Shown here piece by piece: positions 8,419 to 18,100 of a stretch of DNA of 64,000 nucleotides. The stretch's first letter is position 1, and each line of letters begins with the position of its first letter. The notes under the pieces are model-generated. The model ran no database searches. It saw only the letters and a list, made by a program, of their open reading frames with translations, and was not told where the DNA came from. Location: NCBI RefSeq assembly GCF_000445445.1, contig NZ_ASXP01000004.1:496001-560000 (forward strand), given 5' to 3'. Origin of the DNA: Sporomusa ovata DSM 2662. Lineage in GTDB: Bacteria; Bacillota; Negativicutes; Sporomusales; Sporomusaceae. The translations under genes were made by a program, and so were the position numbers.

Positions 8419-10247
8419 TTAGGTCAAATCACTGCATCCTTCCAGTTCCCCCTCAATCTCCATAAACAACTTCTGCAATTCCTGTTTTGTTTCCGGCTTA
8501 GCATTCCACAGCCCACGCTGTTCGGCTTCCAGCAACACCTCGGTAATGCGGTGCAGTGCCCAGGGATTGACTTCTTTCATCCAGGCTTGTGTATCGGATC
8601 GAAAGCGTATTTTTCGGCAAATTTTTCATACATCCAGTCTTCCATCACGTCACTGGTGGCATCCCATTGATATCTGACCGCCACATAGGTGGACATATCG
8701 GCCGCCCCTTTATAGCCATGCTCTTTCATGCCGTTGATATACTTCGGATTCATGGCTTCGCCCCGGAACAGGCGCTTCAATTCTTCATTCAGACTGCGGA
8801 TCAATACCTTGCTGCGGTCTGAGCTGTCGCCCACATAATTGCGCGGCATTTCCCCTTTGATACTGCGGACGGCCGCTACCATGCCGCCACGATATGAATT
8901 AAAATCATCGCCGCTCAGCATGGACGATTCCCGGTGATCCACATTCTGCACCGTAATATCAAGGCTGCCCATGCGCTTGCTGAATACCTCCGGCAGGTAG
9001 GTGCCATTGGCACCGGTGCCATACGCATGTCCGCCCCATCGTACATACACCTTGGCAATGTCATCGACATTGTCCCAGTTCTTTGCCTCCAACAGGGCTC
9101 CCACTCCGGCACCATGGGCGCCCGGCGGGTCACCAAAGATGCGGTACGAAGCCTGCCGCCAGGCAGCATCCCCCCTGTTCCGTAAGTTCCTGCGCTTCCT
9201 GCAGCACATGCTTACGAATATAGTTTTCTTCCAGGCTCTCCTCCAAAGACGCTACCATATCCACGGCTTTGTCCATCCAGGTAACCGAAGCCGGCATACT
9301 GTCCCTGAACAGCCCGCTGATACGTCCGGTGACGTCCACCCGGGGACGCTTGAGCTCCGATAAGGGAATGACTTCGATATCGATAACCCGGAGGCTGCCT
9401 TTTTGCCACACCGGCCGTAAGCCCAGCAAATACAGAAATTCGGCCACACATTGCCCATGATTGCGCAGGTTGCTGGTCGCCCATAGAATAATACCGACGC
9501 TTTCCGGATAACGCCCTTCTTCCTTAACATAGCGGGCAATGACATCTTCCGCCATCTGCTTGCCGATTTCCCAGGCATAGGATATTACCGATGCACTCAT
9601 ACCGGTAAAACTATCTTGCCACCACGCGTACGAGCCGTACAGATTATAGGCCTGCAAGACCGGCACGCCCAAATCCTGAATCACTTTCAATTCGAGAAAA
9701 CGGGTCACGGTAAGCGAAAATACAAAGGTATTAATTAACACGTCAATAATGACTTGTCCCCGGTCATAAAAGTATGTTTCAAACGCCTCGGTTAAGCCCG
9801 TCGCTCCTGTTTCCGGATTGCCCAGATTATTGCTGAATACGACCAGGGCATTATAGCCCTGCCGTTCAATTTCCCGAATCAATTCAGTTTGTATTCCAGA
9901 TTCCCCCAGATCCATTCTTCCCGGGAAAAAATCATGGCGATGGTTGGCCGGTCCGGCAAACAGAATTGCTGCCGGTAGGACGCGATATCGGTAAACGCGG
10001 CACTCGCCCCGGGGTGATAAATGCCATGCCAGGGCAATTGCTGCGGCTCTTGATAGCCGCAGGCCGCCTGACTAAACTGACAGCTCAGCCACAGCCACAG
10101 ATTGCGGTAATTGGCTTGTCTGCTAAAGGTGATATACTGCTGAATTTGTGTTTTTTCAGCGGGAGTAAGGCCGTATTCCAGCACATCATCGCCCGGATCA
10201 GCGATCAAATACTGTTGGTTATGAACAGTATTTTTCCCATATCTCAT
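8419..10247 (-). pseudogene. cobN: cobN-type cobaltochelatase large subunit, decayed
   Basis: The pieces RPTIAMIFSREEWIWG, TELIREIERQGYN, WQDSFTGMSA, ATSNLRNHGQ, RIFGDPPGAHGAG, WGGHAYGTG and VEDWMYEKFAEKY are in the order expected of CobN, the ATP-dependent subunit that inserts cobalt into hydrogenobyrinate diamide. About 600 of 1200-1300 codons remain: an in-frame junction near 9580 joins WQDSFTGM directly to AWEIGKQMAED, removing the middle ~500 residues. Single-base shifts lie near 8595, in the C6 run 9170-9175 and near 9888-9893, and probably one close to the start. The final frame ends in EIEGELEGCSDLT and stop. The gene is dead as written. It follows cbiK by 14 bases. Confidence 0.9.
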
Positions 10248-10261
10248 CCACCTCGTTTTAT

Positions 10262-11108
10262 TTAGGCATGAGCCGGTCCCTTGCGCTGCCCATGCCGCAT
10301 TTCCAGCGCCAGCAACGCATCCTTGAGATGTTGAACATAAATAGCCTGAATGGCAGGATTTTCCCCTAAGCCGGTTCTGCATACGCTAACTTTATAGCCT
10401 GCCGCCTCTAGTCTGGATTTAGCAGAATCAACATTGTCTCCGGCAAGATATTTCAGCAGATGTTCACTGCTTGCCAGTACAAAGGGTATCAGTACAACTT
10501 CCCGGGCCTTGATTTCTTTCAGCTGTCTTAGTACACCCTCAAAGGTTGGATAGCCTTCCGCCGTATATACAAAAGCATTTTTAATTCCTGCGTCAGCCAG
10601 TTTCAGTTGTAACGTCGCGTATTCCAGCTGATTGCTGCCATTGCACATAAATACGACAGCATTTTCACTGCCTAGCTCAGGCAGCTGTGTTTTCATCGCT
10701 TCAATAGCAATATGATAATCATCGGGATGGCCCTTAAGGCCTAGCGACAGCAATAAGGGACGGCCAACCGTCATCTTCTTAAATTCTTTCTCCTTACTGC
10801 GGATAAGGCTGGTGATATATTCTTTACTATGCGTATATGTTTTGTCAGACACAATCGATAAAGGTTGAATATGTACTTCGGTATACCCTGCAGCAGCTAG
10901 CTTTTTGAGGGCTTCGCCTACGCCGTCGACTTGGAGGTCCGAATGTTCAGCCAATTTTTTAATAACCTCTTGTGATGTAAACGCACGATGTACATCATAT
11001 TCCGGAAAAGCAACTTTAAAACTATTTTCCGCACTCTCAATGGATTTTTTCAAAACTTCAATATCAATTGTGCCAAAACTTACTACCAGAACGGCTTTTT
11101 TTGCTCAT
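10262..11108 (-). pseudogene. cbiK: cbiK-type anaerobic cobalt chelatase, frameshifted at codon 4-5
   Basis: CbiK/CbiX-family chelatase that inserts cobalt into sirohydrochlorin. After an AAGGAGG site the ATG reads MSKK, then an A7 run (11096-11102) throws the frame; with one A fewer it continues as AVLVVSFGT, the family N-terminus, into the long open frame. The rest is intact: YDVHRAFTSQEVIKKL, GYTEVHIQPLSI, KGHPDDYH and FVLASSEHLLKYLAGD, where the family has VAGDHAxNDM. About 281 residues if repaired. It could be a pseudogene, a slippage-dependent gene or a base-calling error; an internal start at 11053 would lose the first strand of the fold. Confidence 0.75.
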
Positions 11109-11155
11109 AAATCCTCCTTGTATATTTTAATTTAGTCAAACACTTCTATAAATCA

Positions 11156-11258
11156 AAAACCTTCCTCATATAAAGAGGAAGGTTCCAGAAAATAGTTTAT
11201 TCCCATGAATAAACCTAACAATCCCCTTCCCATCACCCGTGGGCATAATTGGCGATTA
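11156..11258 (-). promoter_or_regulatory. Orphan riboswitch-like 3' arm plus terminator (copy 2)
   Basis: Same 38-base arm as at 8252-8289 (GCCCACGGGTGATGGGAAGG core) without an aptamer. It is followed on the minus strand by a hairpin GTTTATTC/GAATAAAC (11194-11214) and then a strong terminator AACCTTCCTC/GAGGAAGGTT (11158-11184) with a T-run. It lies directly upstream of cbiK, so it may attenuate cbiK-cobN. Confidence 0.5.
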
Positions 11259-11307
11259 GTCATTATTCAATATTTCATATTTAGAATATCATCTACTGCT
11301 ATGGTTG

Positions 11308-12279
11308 TCAAATACATTCCCTGTCACGTTCATACAGATCACGAATCACTGTATGCCTCAGTTTTATGAAAAATTTATTGCTTGCATCAATATTCCGCAA
11401 ATAATTTACAGAAACCAATAACCAGCATATCCGGTGATACAGCTTATAAAATAACAGCTTATTTCGGTCATATCTTTTAGGCTTACTGGTGGATAAAAAA
11501 TTATACAACATATCCAGGAGAGCATATTCAAATTCAATGTCGAAATATTTGATGCCTTCGATGTCGATAAACCCAATTGTGCCGTCAGTCAACAACCAGA
11601 CATGCGGCGGTGTTGGTTCTCCATGTATAAGTGCATAGCTGACCGGCTTTAATTGACCGACAAAGATAGTTATGTAGTTGTCCAACTGCTGCAAAACCAA
11701 ATGCTTCATTCTTTTTACAGTGCTGTCTAAACTACACGCTATTTCCAGTTCCTCAACAGCATGTTCATAACATAAACACTGACAAGATTTAGCATATCTG
11801 TTGGTAAGCATAGGAAATCCAAAATAATCCCGGCTGCAGGTATAGAATTTATTAAGTTCTGCATTCAACGGATCAGTAATGTTCGCAATATTGCCGTGCT
11901 GCAGATACTCCTGTAAACTAATCCCGTCAAAGCACTCCACATAGGCATAATCAAAGGTCTTTTCTGCGGAAAAATGCCCTGTTTTTATTATCCGGGGAAC
12001 TCTGATGCCCAGATCAGTCAATAATCTGGTGTTATGGCAAAAATATTCAAATCCTTCGGCATATAAATAATGTAAACCGTCAGTATGCGCTTTTGTTAGT
12101 CCTAGAATAGGTTTTTGCCAGATATACAGGATGGTTTTGTGGTTATTGCCATCGGTCACTAAGTACACCTTTTTTGAAATACCATTGACAATACCAACCA
12201 GGGTGAATTGACTTAGATTCAGATCAGTTTGAATAATATGGTATGGTAGTTCACACAAATTCATTAACTTCGTTATCAT
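11308..12279 (-). CDS. Aminoglycoside phosphotransferase/choline-kinase fold protein
   Basis: About 323 residues. The C-terminal half has the kinase-fold signature ALIHGEPTPPHVWLL followed by GFIDIEG, matching the Brenner-type HGDxxxxN...IDxE pattern of APH enzymes. The catalytic Asp of HGD is Glu here and the Asn is His, so catalysis may be altered or lost. The ATG at 12279 is preferred over a GTG three codons upstream because GAGG lies eight bases before it. It sits between two damaged cbiK genes. The substrate is unknown. Confidence 0.6.
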   Translation of the reverse strand: MITKLMNLCELPYHIIQTDLNLSQFTLVGIVNGISKKVYLVTDGNNHKTILYIWQKPILGLTKAHTDGLHYLYAEGFEYFCHNTRLLTDLGIRVPRIIKTGHFSAEKTFDYAYVECFDGISLQEYLQHGNIANITDPLNAELNKFYTCSRDYFGFPMLTNRYAKSCQCLCYEHAVEELEIACSLDSTVKRMKHLVLQQLDNYITIFVGQLKPVSYALIHGEPTPPHVWLLTDGTIGFIDIEGIKYFDIEFEYALLDMLYNFLSTSKPKRYDRNKLLFYKLYHRICWLLVSVNYLRNIDASNKFFIKLRHTVIRDLYERDRECI

Positions 12280-12348
12280 TTTAAGCACCTCGGCTCTAGG
12301 AGATATTTCCGGAAACTAGCTGGTTAGCCGTATATAATTTGCTGATGA

Positions 12349-12747
12349 TCAGTGAATAGTAAATCTTATCGGTTTGGCCCAGACGGTCACACACGGAAGG
12401 GTCATAATCTTGTCAAACTCGTTCCGCTCGGCATAATCCTGAACAACATCCCTGACTTTTTCGTACTCTTCCCCTGCAGCGATCTGAAAGGGCTGCACGA
12501 TAATCTCGGTAAACCCTTCTTCTTGCAGGCGCTCTAATGCCTGTCTCTCGTCATCAGCCTGAATACCATCGCGTTCCGCCAGTTCTTCTATCAGGGTATG
12601 GGAAGCAAAGGCCCGGCGCACTTCATAGTGTGGGAAATCTGCCCAAAGTTTGATATCATTTTTTTCGCTGGCCAATTGACAGGCCTCCGGGTAGGCAGTG
12701 CCTAAACCCACCATTAAAAAAAAGGCTTTTTTCTCTATTTTCTTCAA
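12349..12747 (-). pseudogene. cbiK: cbiK, truncated N-terminal half
   Basis: Starts with TTG after AGGAG. The first ~115 residues are CbiK-like (MVGLGTAYPEA, HYEVRRAFASHTLIEELAERDG, EEGFTEIIVQPFQ, EYEKV). After EFDKIMTL the frame runs into unrelated sequence and stops at 132 residues, half the normal length and without the metal-binding second domain. It is a second, independently damaged chelatase copy next to the frameshifted one. Confidence 0.7.
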
Positions 12748-12770
12748 AGTTACTCAGCTCCTATCAAAAA

Positions 12771-13077
12771 TACTGGTGCATTAGGATGAACCCTAATTCC
12801 CAGTTCCTGAGCCTTAACCACCGGAAAGAAATTCGCGGTTGGAATGTAAGGTTCCAAGCGGATGTGTTTGGGGTTTATTCCTATCGACTGCGATACCATA
12901 CAGCGGCTGATGGCGATGGCCAGGCTCAATAGCCAGGATTTCGGCCTTACTACTAACCTCAGATAACAGGACAGATATTTTAAAGTTTTCTCCCCTTATC
13001 ATATCCCCCAGATTGCGCAGGAGAGAAAGAGGTACATTAATATCCATACACTTAGTTTCTTTCCGTAGGGTTAACAC
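12771..13077 (-). pseudogene. Remnant of RACo-type corrinoid activator (ASKHA, DUF4445)
   Basis: The first ~58 codons (SLLRNLGDMIRG, KISVLLSEVSSKAEILAIEPG, YGIAVD) match the linker and start of the ATPase domain of reductive activators of corrinoid proteins, where IGTTT normally follows. Here the frame jumps to GTLHSNREFLSG, and a second frame continues with FFPVVKAQELGIRVHPNA, a later part of the same family. So most of the ATPase domain is deleted and a frameshift added. It follows riboswitch R3, which makes sense for a corrinoid-activation gene. Identification is from motif memory, not alignment. Confidence 0.55.
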
Positions 13078-13218
13078 AAGCCGACTCAGGTCATCCCGGT
13101 TGTCTTAGAAATTGGCAGTAGGCATAGTTAACTGCACCCAACGGCATAGCGGGTTAAGCGGATACCCGTGTAAGGGGTTTTCCCGCTTTTCCTGAAAGAG
13201 ATCTTTTAGTTGCCAAAC

Positions 13219-13305
13219 ACAAAACTCCCGGCTGCCATGGCAACCGGGAGTTTTTCTACAGCACACTAAATAGAAACTCCTGATTAATAATAACCAGGAG
13301 TGAAT
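13219..13305 (-). terminator. Double hairpin expression platform of R3
   Basis: Two hairpins in series on the minus strand: ACTCCTGGTT...AATCAGGAGT (13268-13303) and AAAAACTCCCGGTTGCC/GGCAGCCGGGAGTTTT (13219-13256). The second is strong in both directions. R9 has the same paired layout. Confidence 0.8.
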
Positions 13306-13370
13306 TCAGCAATACCACACAACTTACTTAGAACAGTTCTAAGTAAGCAGATGAACAACTGTAATCCCCT

Positions 13371-13578
13371 CCCCATCGCTCGTGGGTGAAAAACGGTGAT
13401 TGACAGATAGGCAGTTCTCCTGGCTCTAGATCATCGCTTATCCAAACCTTCCCAAGACTTCTCGTCCCAGTGGCATATCTTGGATTCGCTCCCTATTACA
13501 GTGGCGGGACCGCGCCGGCATAAACCGGACTTCCCTATTAAGCCCCTTAGGGCACCTACCTCAATACTATTCAATTGT
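13371..13578 (-). promoter_or_regulatory. Cobalamin riboswitch R3
   Basis: Complete set of core boxes on the minus strand, with the CCGGTTTATGCCGG stem variant and intact GGGCTTAATAGGGAA. Its only downstream gene is the RACo-like remnant. Confidence 0.95.
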
Positions 13579-13605
13579 CAGTCAAAACACACTGTTCTAC
13601 ATTTG

Positions 13606-13775
13606 ACATTAATAATATCATCTTTTGCCAAGGATTGTCAATTACTTCTTGGCTAATTTGTCCAGTTTGGCCAAATGGTCTTTACCTTCTCGCTGATAGT
13701 TTCAGACAGGGCTGGCGGCAGTTTCCCCGGCCCAGATGGTACGCATCAGAGTGGAGTATTCTTCCGTTACTAAGC
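13606..13775 (-). repeat. Mosaic duplicate: YbjN-like 3' end fragment and flanking repeat
   Basis: 13701-13775 matches the 3' end of the gene at 14486 (EEYSTLMRTIWAGETAASPV then stop). The adjacent 13606-13675 block matches 22250-22325. The two fragments are ordered as in the 22.2-kb copy, so this is a degenerate copy of the same module. Confidence 0.6.
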
Positions 13776-13816
13776 TACCGGCAGTTTTTCCTGACAAGTT
13801 GCATATTATTTAATAT

Positions 13817-13947
13817 AAAAAAAGGACTGACGTGTTGGTAGCACGCCAGCCTCACAGGTTATCTAACCAGAAAACGGTTAGCCCGGATTGTTAGTTATTA
13901 AGAAATAACCGCGAAACCTTGGCTGAGGAGGCGGTTATTCTTTTTTA
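13817..13947 (+). ncRNA. RatA-like antitoxin RNA, copy 1 (possibly inactive)
   Basis: Shares AAGGACTGACGTG, the ACGCCAGC segment and AACCAGAAAACGGTTAGCCC hairpin with the loci at 21.2 and 22.5 kb, and ends in the AATAACCGC.../GCGGTTATT terminator with a T-run. The -35 element seen in the 21.2-kb copy is not evident. It converges on the broken toxin frame at 14010. Confidence 0.5.
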
Positions 13948-14010
13948 TGATGAGCACAACAAGTGTTGCGAATGCAATTATTAATACATTGCCTCAAATG
14001 TTGACACCAT
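13930..14010 (-). pseudogene. Type I toxin (TxpA/holin-like family), frameshifted copy
   Basis: Starts MVSTFEAM after a GGGGGTGG site, then stops; two bases later in another frame it continues IAFATLVVLIIKKNN, the transmembrane part of the family. A two-base insertion explains this. No functional toxin can be made from this copy. Confidence 0.6.
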
Positions 14011-14255
14011 ACCACCCCCTCTCAAAAAGGGCGTGGCCAACCGTTCTCCCCGATAACCTGTATGATTATTATAGCAGAGTCTGCCAGACTGAAAGAGAAA
14101 ATTCACTTCTGGCTCTAATACAACACCGTACCGTCTTCTCCCTGAAGGCGGCTTTTTTGATTGCCTCTGTCACCGGTGTGACCGTCCGGCAACGGCGTTT
14201 GGGTTGCCGCCTGGTCTCACTAGAGTGACCGCCATGCCACTCCAGGTCACAGCCG

Positions 14256-14478
14256 GTTATTTTTTCGTATCGATTTTGAAAAAGGCATTATAATCAGTAA
14301 CAGCCTTATTGGCGTTTTCGATGGCGGCGTTTCGTTCCTTGATGACCAGATTGGCGTCGTTGGTCGCGGCGTCAATGTAGAGCTGGGATGCTTTTAGATA
14401 GGCATCCGCTGCGGTAATGTAAGCGGCGGGTGACCTTGGCGGCCTCTATCAAGGCCGGCGGAGTCGGCAGCGGTGGCA
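14256..14478 (-). pseudogene. Truncated copy of the small secreted protein gene at 21788
   Basis: Nearly identical to the 3' half of the 21788-22159 gene (ASQLYIDAATND, ERNAAIENAN, AVTDYNAFFKIDTKK) but lacking the signal peptide and start, with an extra base near 14430. It directly follows the YbjN-like gene, the position the intact copy's partner would hold. Confidence 0.75.
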
Positions 14479-14485
14479 AGGTGGC

Positions 14486-14956
14486 TTAAACAGGATTGGC
14501 GGCAGTTTCTCCGGCCCAGATGATACGCATCAGCGCGGGGTACTCCTCCGTCAGGTGCTGCAGGATGATGTCCAGGCTCAGGCTGACCAGCTGCGGCTCA
14601 AACTGTTCCGGCACCGCCGGCAGGCAGCTGTCCAGGACCAGATCATTGGTTTCGCTGAGGTAATACTTAAAGGCTTTGTAGGTCCGGTTCAGGGTATTAA
14701 CATAGTCCTGCAGCGCCGGGCCGTTCGCGCCTTTGACGGCGGCGGAGGCGACGCGCACCTGGAGCAGGGTGTAGAGGCTGGCGTCGGTGATCAGCATCAC
14801 CGGCAGCTGCTGGCCGCCGACCTCCAGCTGGGTGCGGAAAATGACGGTATGCGCTTCATCGGCTGCCTCCTGTACGGAAAAACAGTTGATTTGATTGGTT
14901 TCCAGGAACTGTTGAAATATTTTGGCTTTCACATTGGCTGTTGTAACTGTTAGCAT
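14486..14956 (-). CDS. YbjN-like small cytoplasmic protein
   Basis: 156 residues with no signal or membrane segment. The alternating pattern (VIFRTQLEVGGQQLPVMLITDASLYTLLQVRVA) is like YbjN/T3S-chaperone-fold proteins; I am not certain of the family. The ATG at 14956 has AAGGAG nine bases upstream and is preferred over 14977. Fragments of its 3' end occur at 13701 and 22187, each linked to the small secreted protein gene or its remnant, so the two genes form a duplicated module. Confidence 0.5.
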   Translation of the reverse strand: MLTVTTANVKAKIFQQFLETNQINCFSVQEAADEAHTVIFRTQLEVGGQQLPVMLITDASLYTLLQVRVASAAVKGANGPALQDYVNTLNRTYKAFKYYLSETNDLVLDSCLPAVPEQFEPQLVSLSLDIILQHLTEEYPALMRIIWAGETAANPV

Positions 14957-15132
14957 TGCTGTATTCTCCTTTATCATAGGGTTGGCCCGCTTGTAGAAAA
15001 AATTACGAATAGCTCCTCAAGCTAAATTTCATACTACTTATTGGCATTGATACCTGTAAGCAACCAGGCCTGGACAAAACAACGTCCAGGCTTAGTTGCA
15101 GTAATAATTGAGCGTTGTGCCGAAGTCTCTGT

Positions 15133-18100
15133 TTAGAAGAAATACTGCATGGTCAGATAGTACGTCCGGCCTTGCTGAGGATAGACAACGTTGCCGATAG
15201 TTTTAGATGGACCGGAGTTTTGTCTCCACAATTGATTTGGTCCTTCATTGAACAGATCATTAACCCCGGCTGTCAGCTTAACTTTATCATTGAAACCATA
15301 CTTCAGCCCGACATTTGTCAGACCAAGCGTATCATAAAAATAACGGCCGCCAACTCCAGTATATTGTCCTACTTTCCCCAGGTAATGGTATTCGCCAAAA
15401 ACGGTCAGTTTATCGCCGGGGAAACGGTAGCTTAAGCGGGTATTGGTCTCCCACTTAGGCGTCCAGGGGAATGGATTGCCCGCATTTACGTTTGATTTTG
15501 TAACCATATTAAACATGCCGCTTTTGGTTATTAACGAATCATTCCAAGTTACGGACTGCAGCAGGTTCCAGCGCTGCCAGTTCAGTTTGCTCTCCAGCTC
15601 GACGCCCTGGATTTTGCCGGCAGCCAGATTGGAATAATAGCCATAACCATACGGATTGATCGCATAGGTACTCAGGTTTTTGACATCCCGGTTAAAATAG
15701 GTCAGGGTCACATCGGCGTCGGCCTGGAAGGCTTTACCTTGCCAGTTGGCGCTGACATCCCAGCTGGTGCCGCGCTCGACATAGGAATTCAGCAGAAAAT
15801 CGGAATAGCTGGTTCGATACATCTCCCAGCGGGACAACACATTGACCCCGTCGCCGAACAGTTCATAGAAGTTGGGGAATTTGTAGTAGGTCCCATAGGT
15901 GCTGCGGAAGGTCCAGTGGTCATTCTGCACTTTTTTGAGACCAAGACCGTAGGAATATTCCCATTCGCCAAGATCGGGATCGCCCAAATCCACATTCATC
16001 GTCATTTTTTGGCCCCGCAGCACCGGCGTAAAGAACAGATTGCCGCTCTTGTTCAAGGTCATGGTATCCTGCACCTGGAAAAAATAGTTATTGGTACTGT
16101 AATCGGTTTTGAAATATTGCTTGTAAGAATCAATTACGCCGACAAAACTGTCATTCCTCGGCCAAACATCAAAATTGTTGGTGTCGACATTCATGGTCTC
16201 CCGGGAACAATCAAAGAGGAATTCCACCAGATGATTTTTGCCCATTTTCCAACTGCCGTCGATCGCGCCCTCATAACGTCGGTTGCGAAACTCGTTATCG
16301 GCCGTTGTAAAAATCATGGCAGCACTACCGGATTTAAACTCAGCATTCGTCGCTTCTTTATGCTGGTAGGAAGTATCCAGTTTCCAGCCCCATTCCAGGT
16401 TACCGGCAGTCTGTCGCCGTCCCAGCGACAATTCTGTCTTGGTCGTTTCCAAATACCGTTTCCGGTAATCATCAAAATTACCCGCTTTATTCGGTATTTC
16501 GTCAAACGGCACATCTACCCAATCATCACATGCCGATTCAGGTAATTTTGTTTTGTTATTTTTATACGTCAGTTTGGCAAACCAGTGGTCATCCTGCCAT
16601 TTTAAGAGGGCATCCGTGTTATGATAGTCGTTATTCATCCGCCAGCGGGATTCGGTAACATTGTACACATTTCCCCCCGGATGGTACTTGTCATAACGGA
16701 AATCGCCCTGGGACTGATCGCGGTTCAGCGCAAACAGCAGACTTCCCTCGCCCAGTGGGGCCGTCAGTTCCAAATTGCCGGTATAGCCGCCAAAGGAACG
16801 CATGCCAGTAGAGATGCTGCCTTTGCTTTCCTGCGGTTTCTTGGTGACGATGTTGATGGCGCCGCCTAAAGGCGAGCCGGCAAACCGGGCCGGTACATAG
16901 CCGCGATAGACTTCGACCCGTTCGACATTTTCAACGGGAATGGTGGACAGGTCGACGGCCGCGTCGCTGGCGGAATTGGCCAGTACACCGTCAATGTAGA
17001 TATTGACCTGCCCGCCGCTCGAACCGCGGACTCTGGCGACCGCGTAGTGGCCGGTGCCGCTCAGCCGCTGGACATAGACGCCCGGTACGGTCTGCAACAG
17101 ATCCGGCAGGTTTTTCATTTCGCCTTTGTATTCGGGCACATGGATAACCGAGACGGTGCCGGGCGACAGGTTTTTCTCCCAGTCGGGACGAGCGGCTTCG
17201 ACGACCACCGGCGCCAGAGCGAAGCTGCCGGGTTCATTGCCACCGGTAACAATCGTCCCTGTCTCGGGCTCAGCCGTACCGGCAGCGGCTGCCGGGCGTT
17301 CACCGGTATCTGCCTGACCGGCTTGTCCGGTCCTGGCCTGCTCTTCCTGGTTGGCCTGTGTTTTCTGATCGGCCTGATCAGACGGCGGTGTCAGCTTGTC
17401 ACCGGCAACGGTTTTGTCCGTTCCGGCAGCTTCTTGGCCGGGCTGTATGGTCTGACCGTCTTGCGCTGTCTTATTGGCTTGTGCCGGTTGCGCTGCCTGC
17501 GTTGCCTTATCGGCAGCCGTCTTTGTCCCGACAGCCGTTGTTGTCTGCGGTTTCGCAGCCGCTTTGGCCGCAGGGGAAACTTCCGGCGCAGTCATGCTGC
17601 GGTCAAAGGCTGCGTTCTGCGCGGCCGCCCGTTCGGAGGACGAAGGGCCATTGAAACGCCAGGACATACCGGCGTTGACCTGCCAGTCGGTATTGACTTT
17701 GCCGCCGACGGTTTTCGTCAGTTCGACAAAAGCATTTTTATCTCTGCCTGTCTGCAGATTGGTGCCCAGGGCAAATTCATACCAAGTGTCGTGGCCTGCC
17801 AGGGTATCCACCGCCATGCTGGCCCTCACGATCTCTTTTTGATGCCAAGAATCATAAGACATGGCATCGGCGCTCGCACTGCCGCCGTCTTTAAAATCGT
17901 GATTGACCGCGGCTTTAACATACACCCTGCCTTTCCGGTCACCGTTGGTGAAGTTCCGGCCGGCGGTAAGACCTAAGCGGCCTGTGAGCATTTCCAACTT
18001 GTCCTGGTTATAGCGCATGTTATTATCCTGGGTATAGCTATAGGCTTTCATCGTGCCGTAGGTAAGGCCGACCTGCGGTTCCAGGTACCAGCCGCCCGGC

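Noticed and set aside
15066..15092. GCCTGGAC/GTCCAGGC hairpin after the fusion gene as a terminator
   Set aside because: Stem is good but no T-run follows on either strand, so termination cannot be claimed.
15739..16545. 268-residue plus-strand open frame
   Set aside because: Shadow of the receptor barrel on the other strand; composition follows the opposite frame.
17047..17976. 309-residue plus-strand open frame rich in Arg, Cys and Leu
   Set aside because: It is the antisense reading of the Ala/Gln-rich linker and autotransporter barrel of the fusion protein; no RBS and no family motif.
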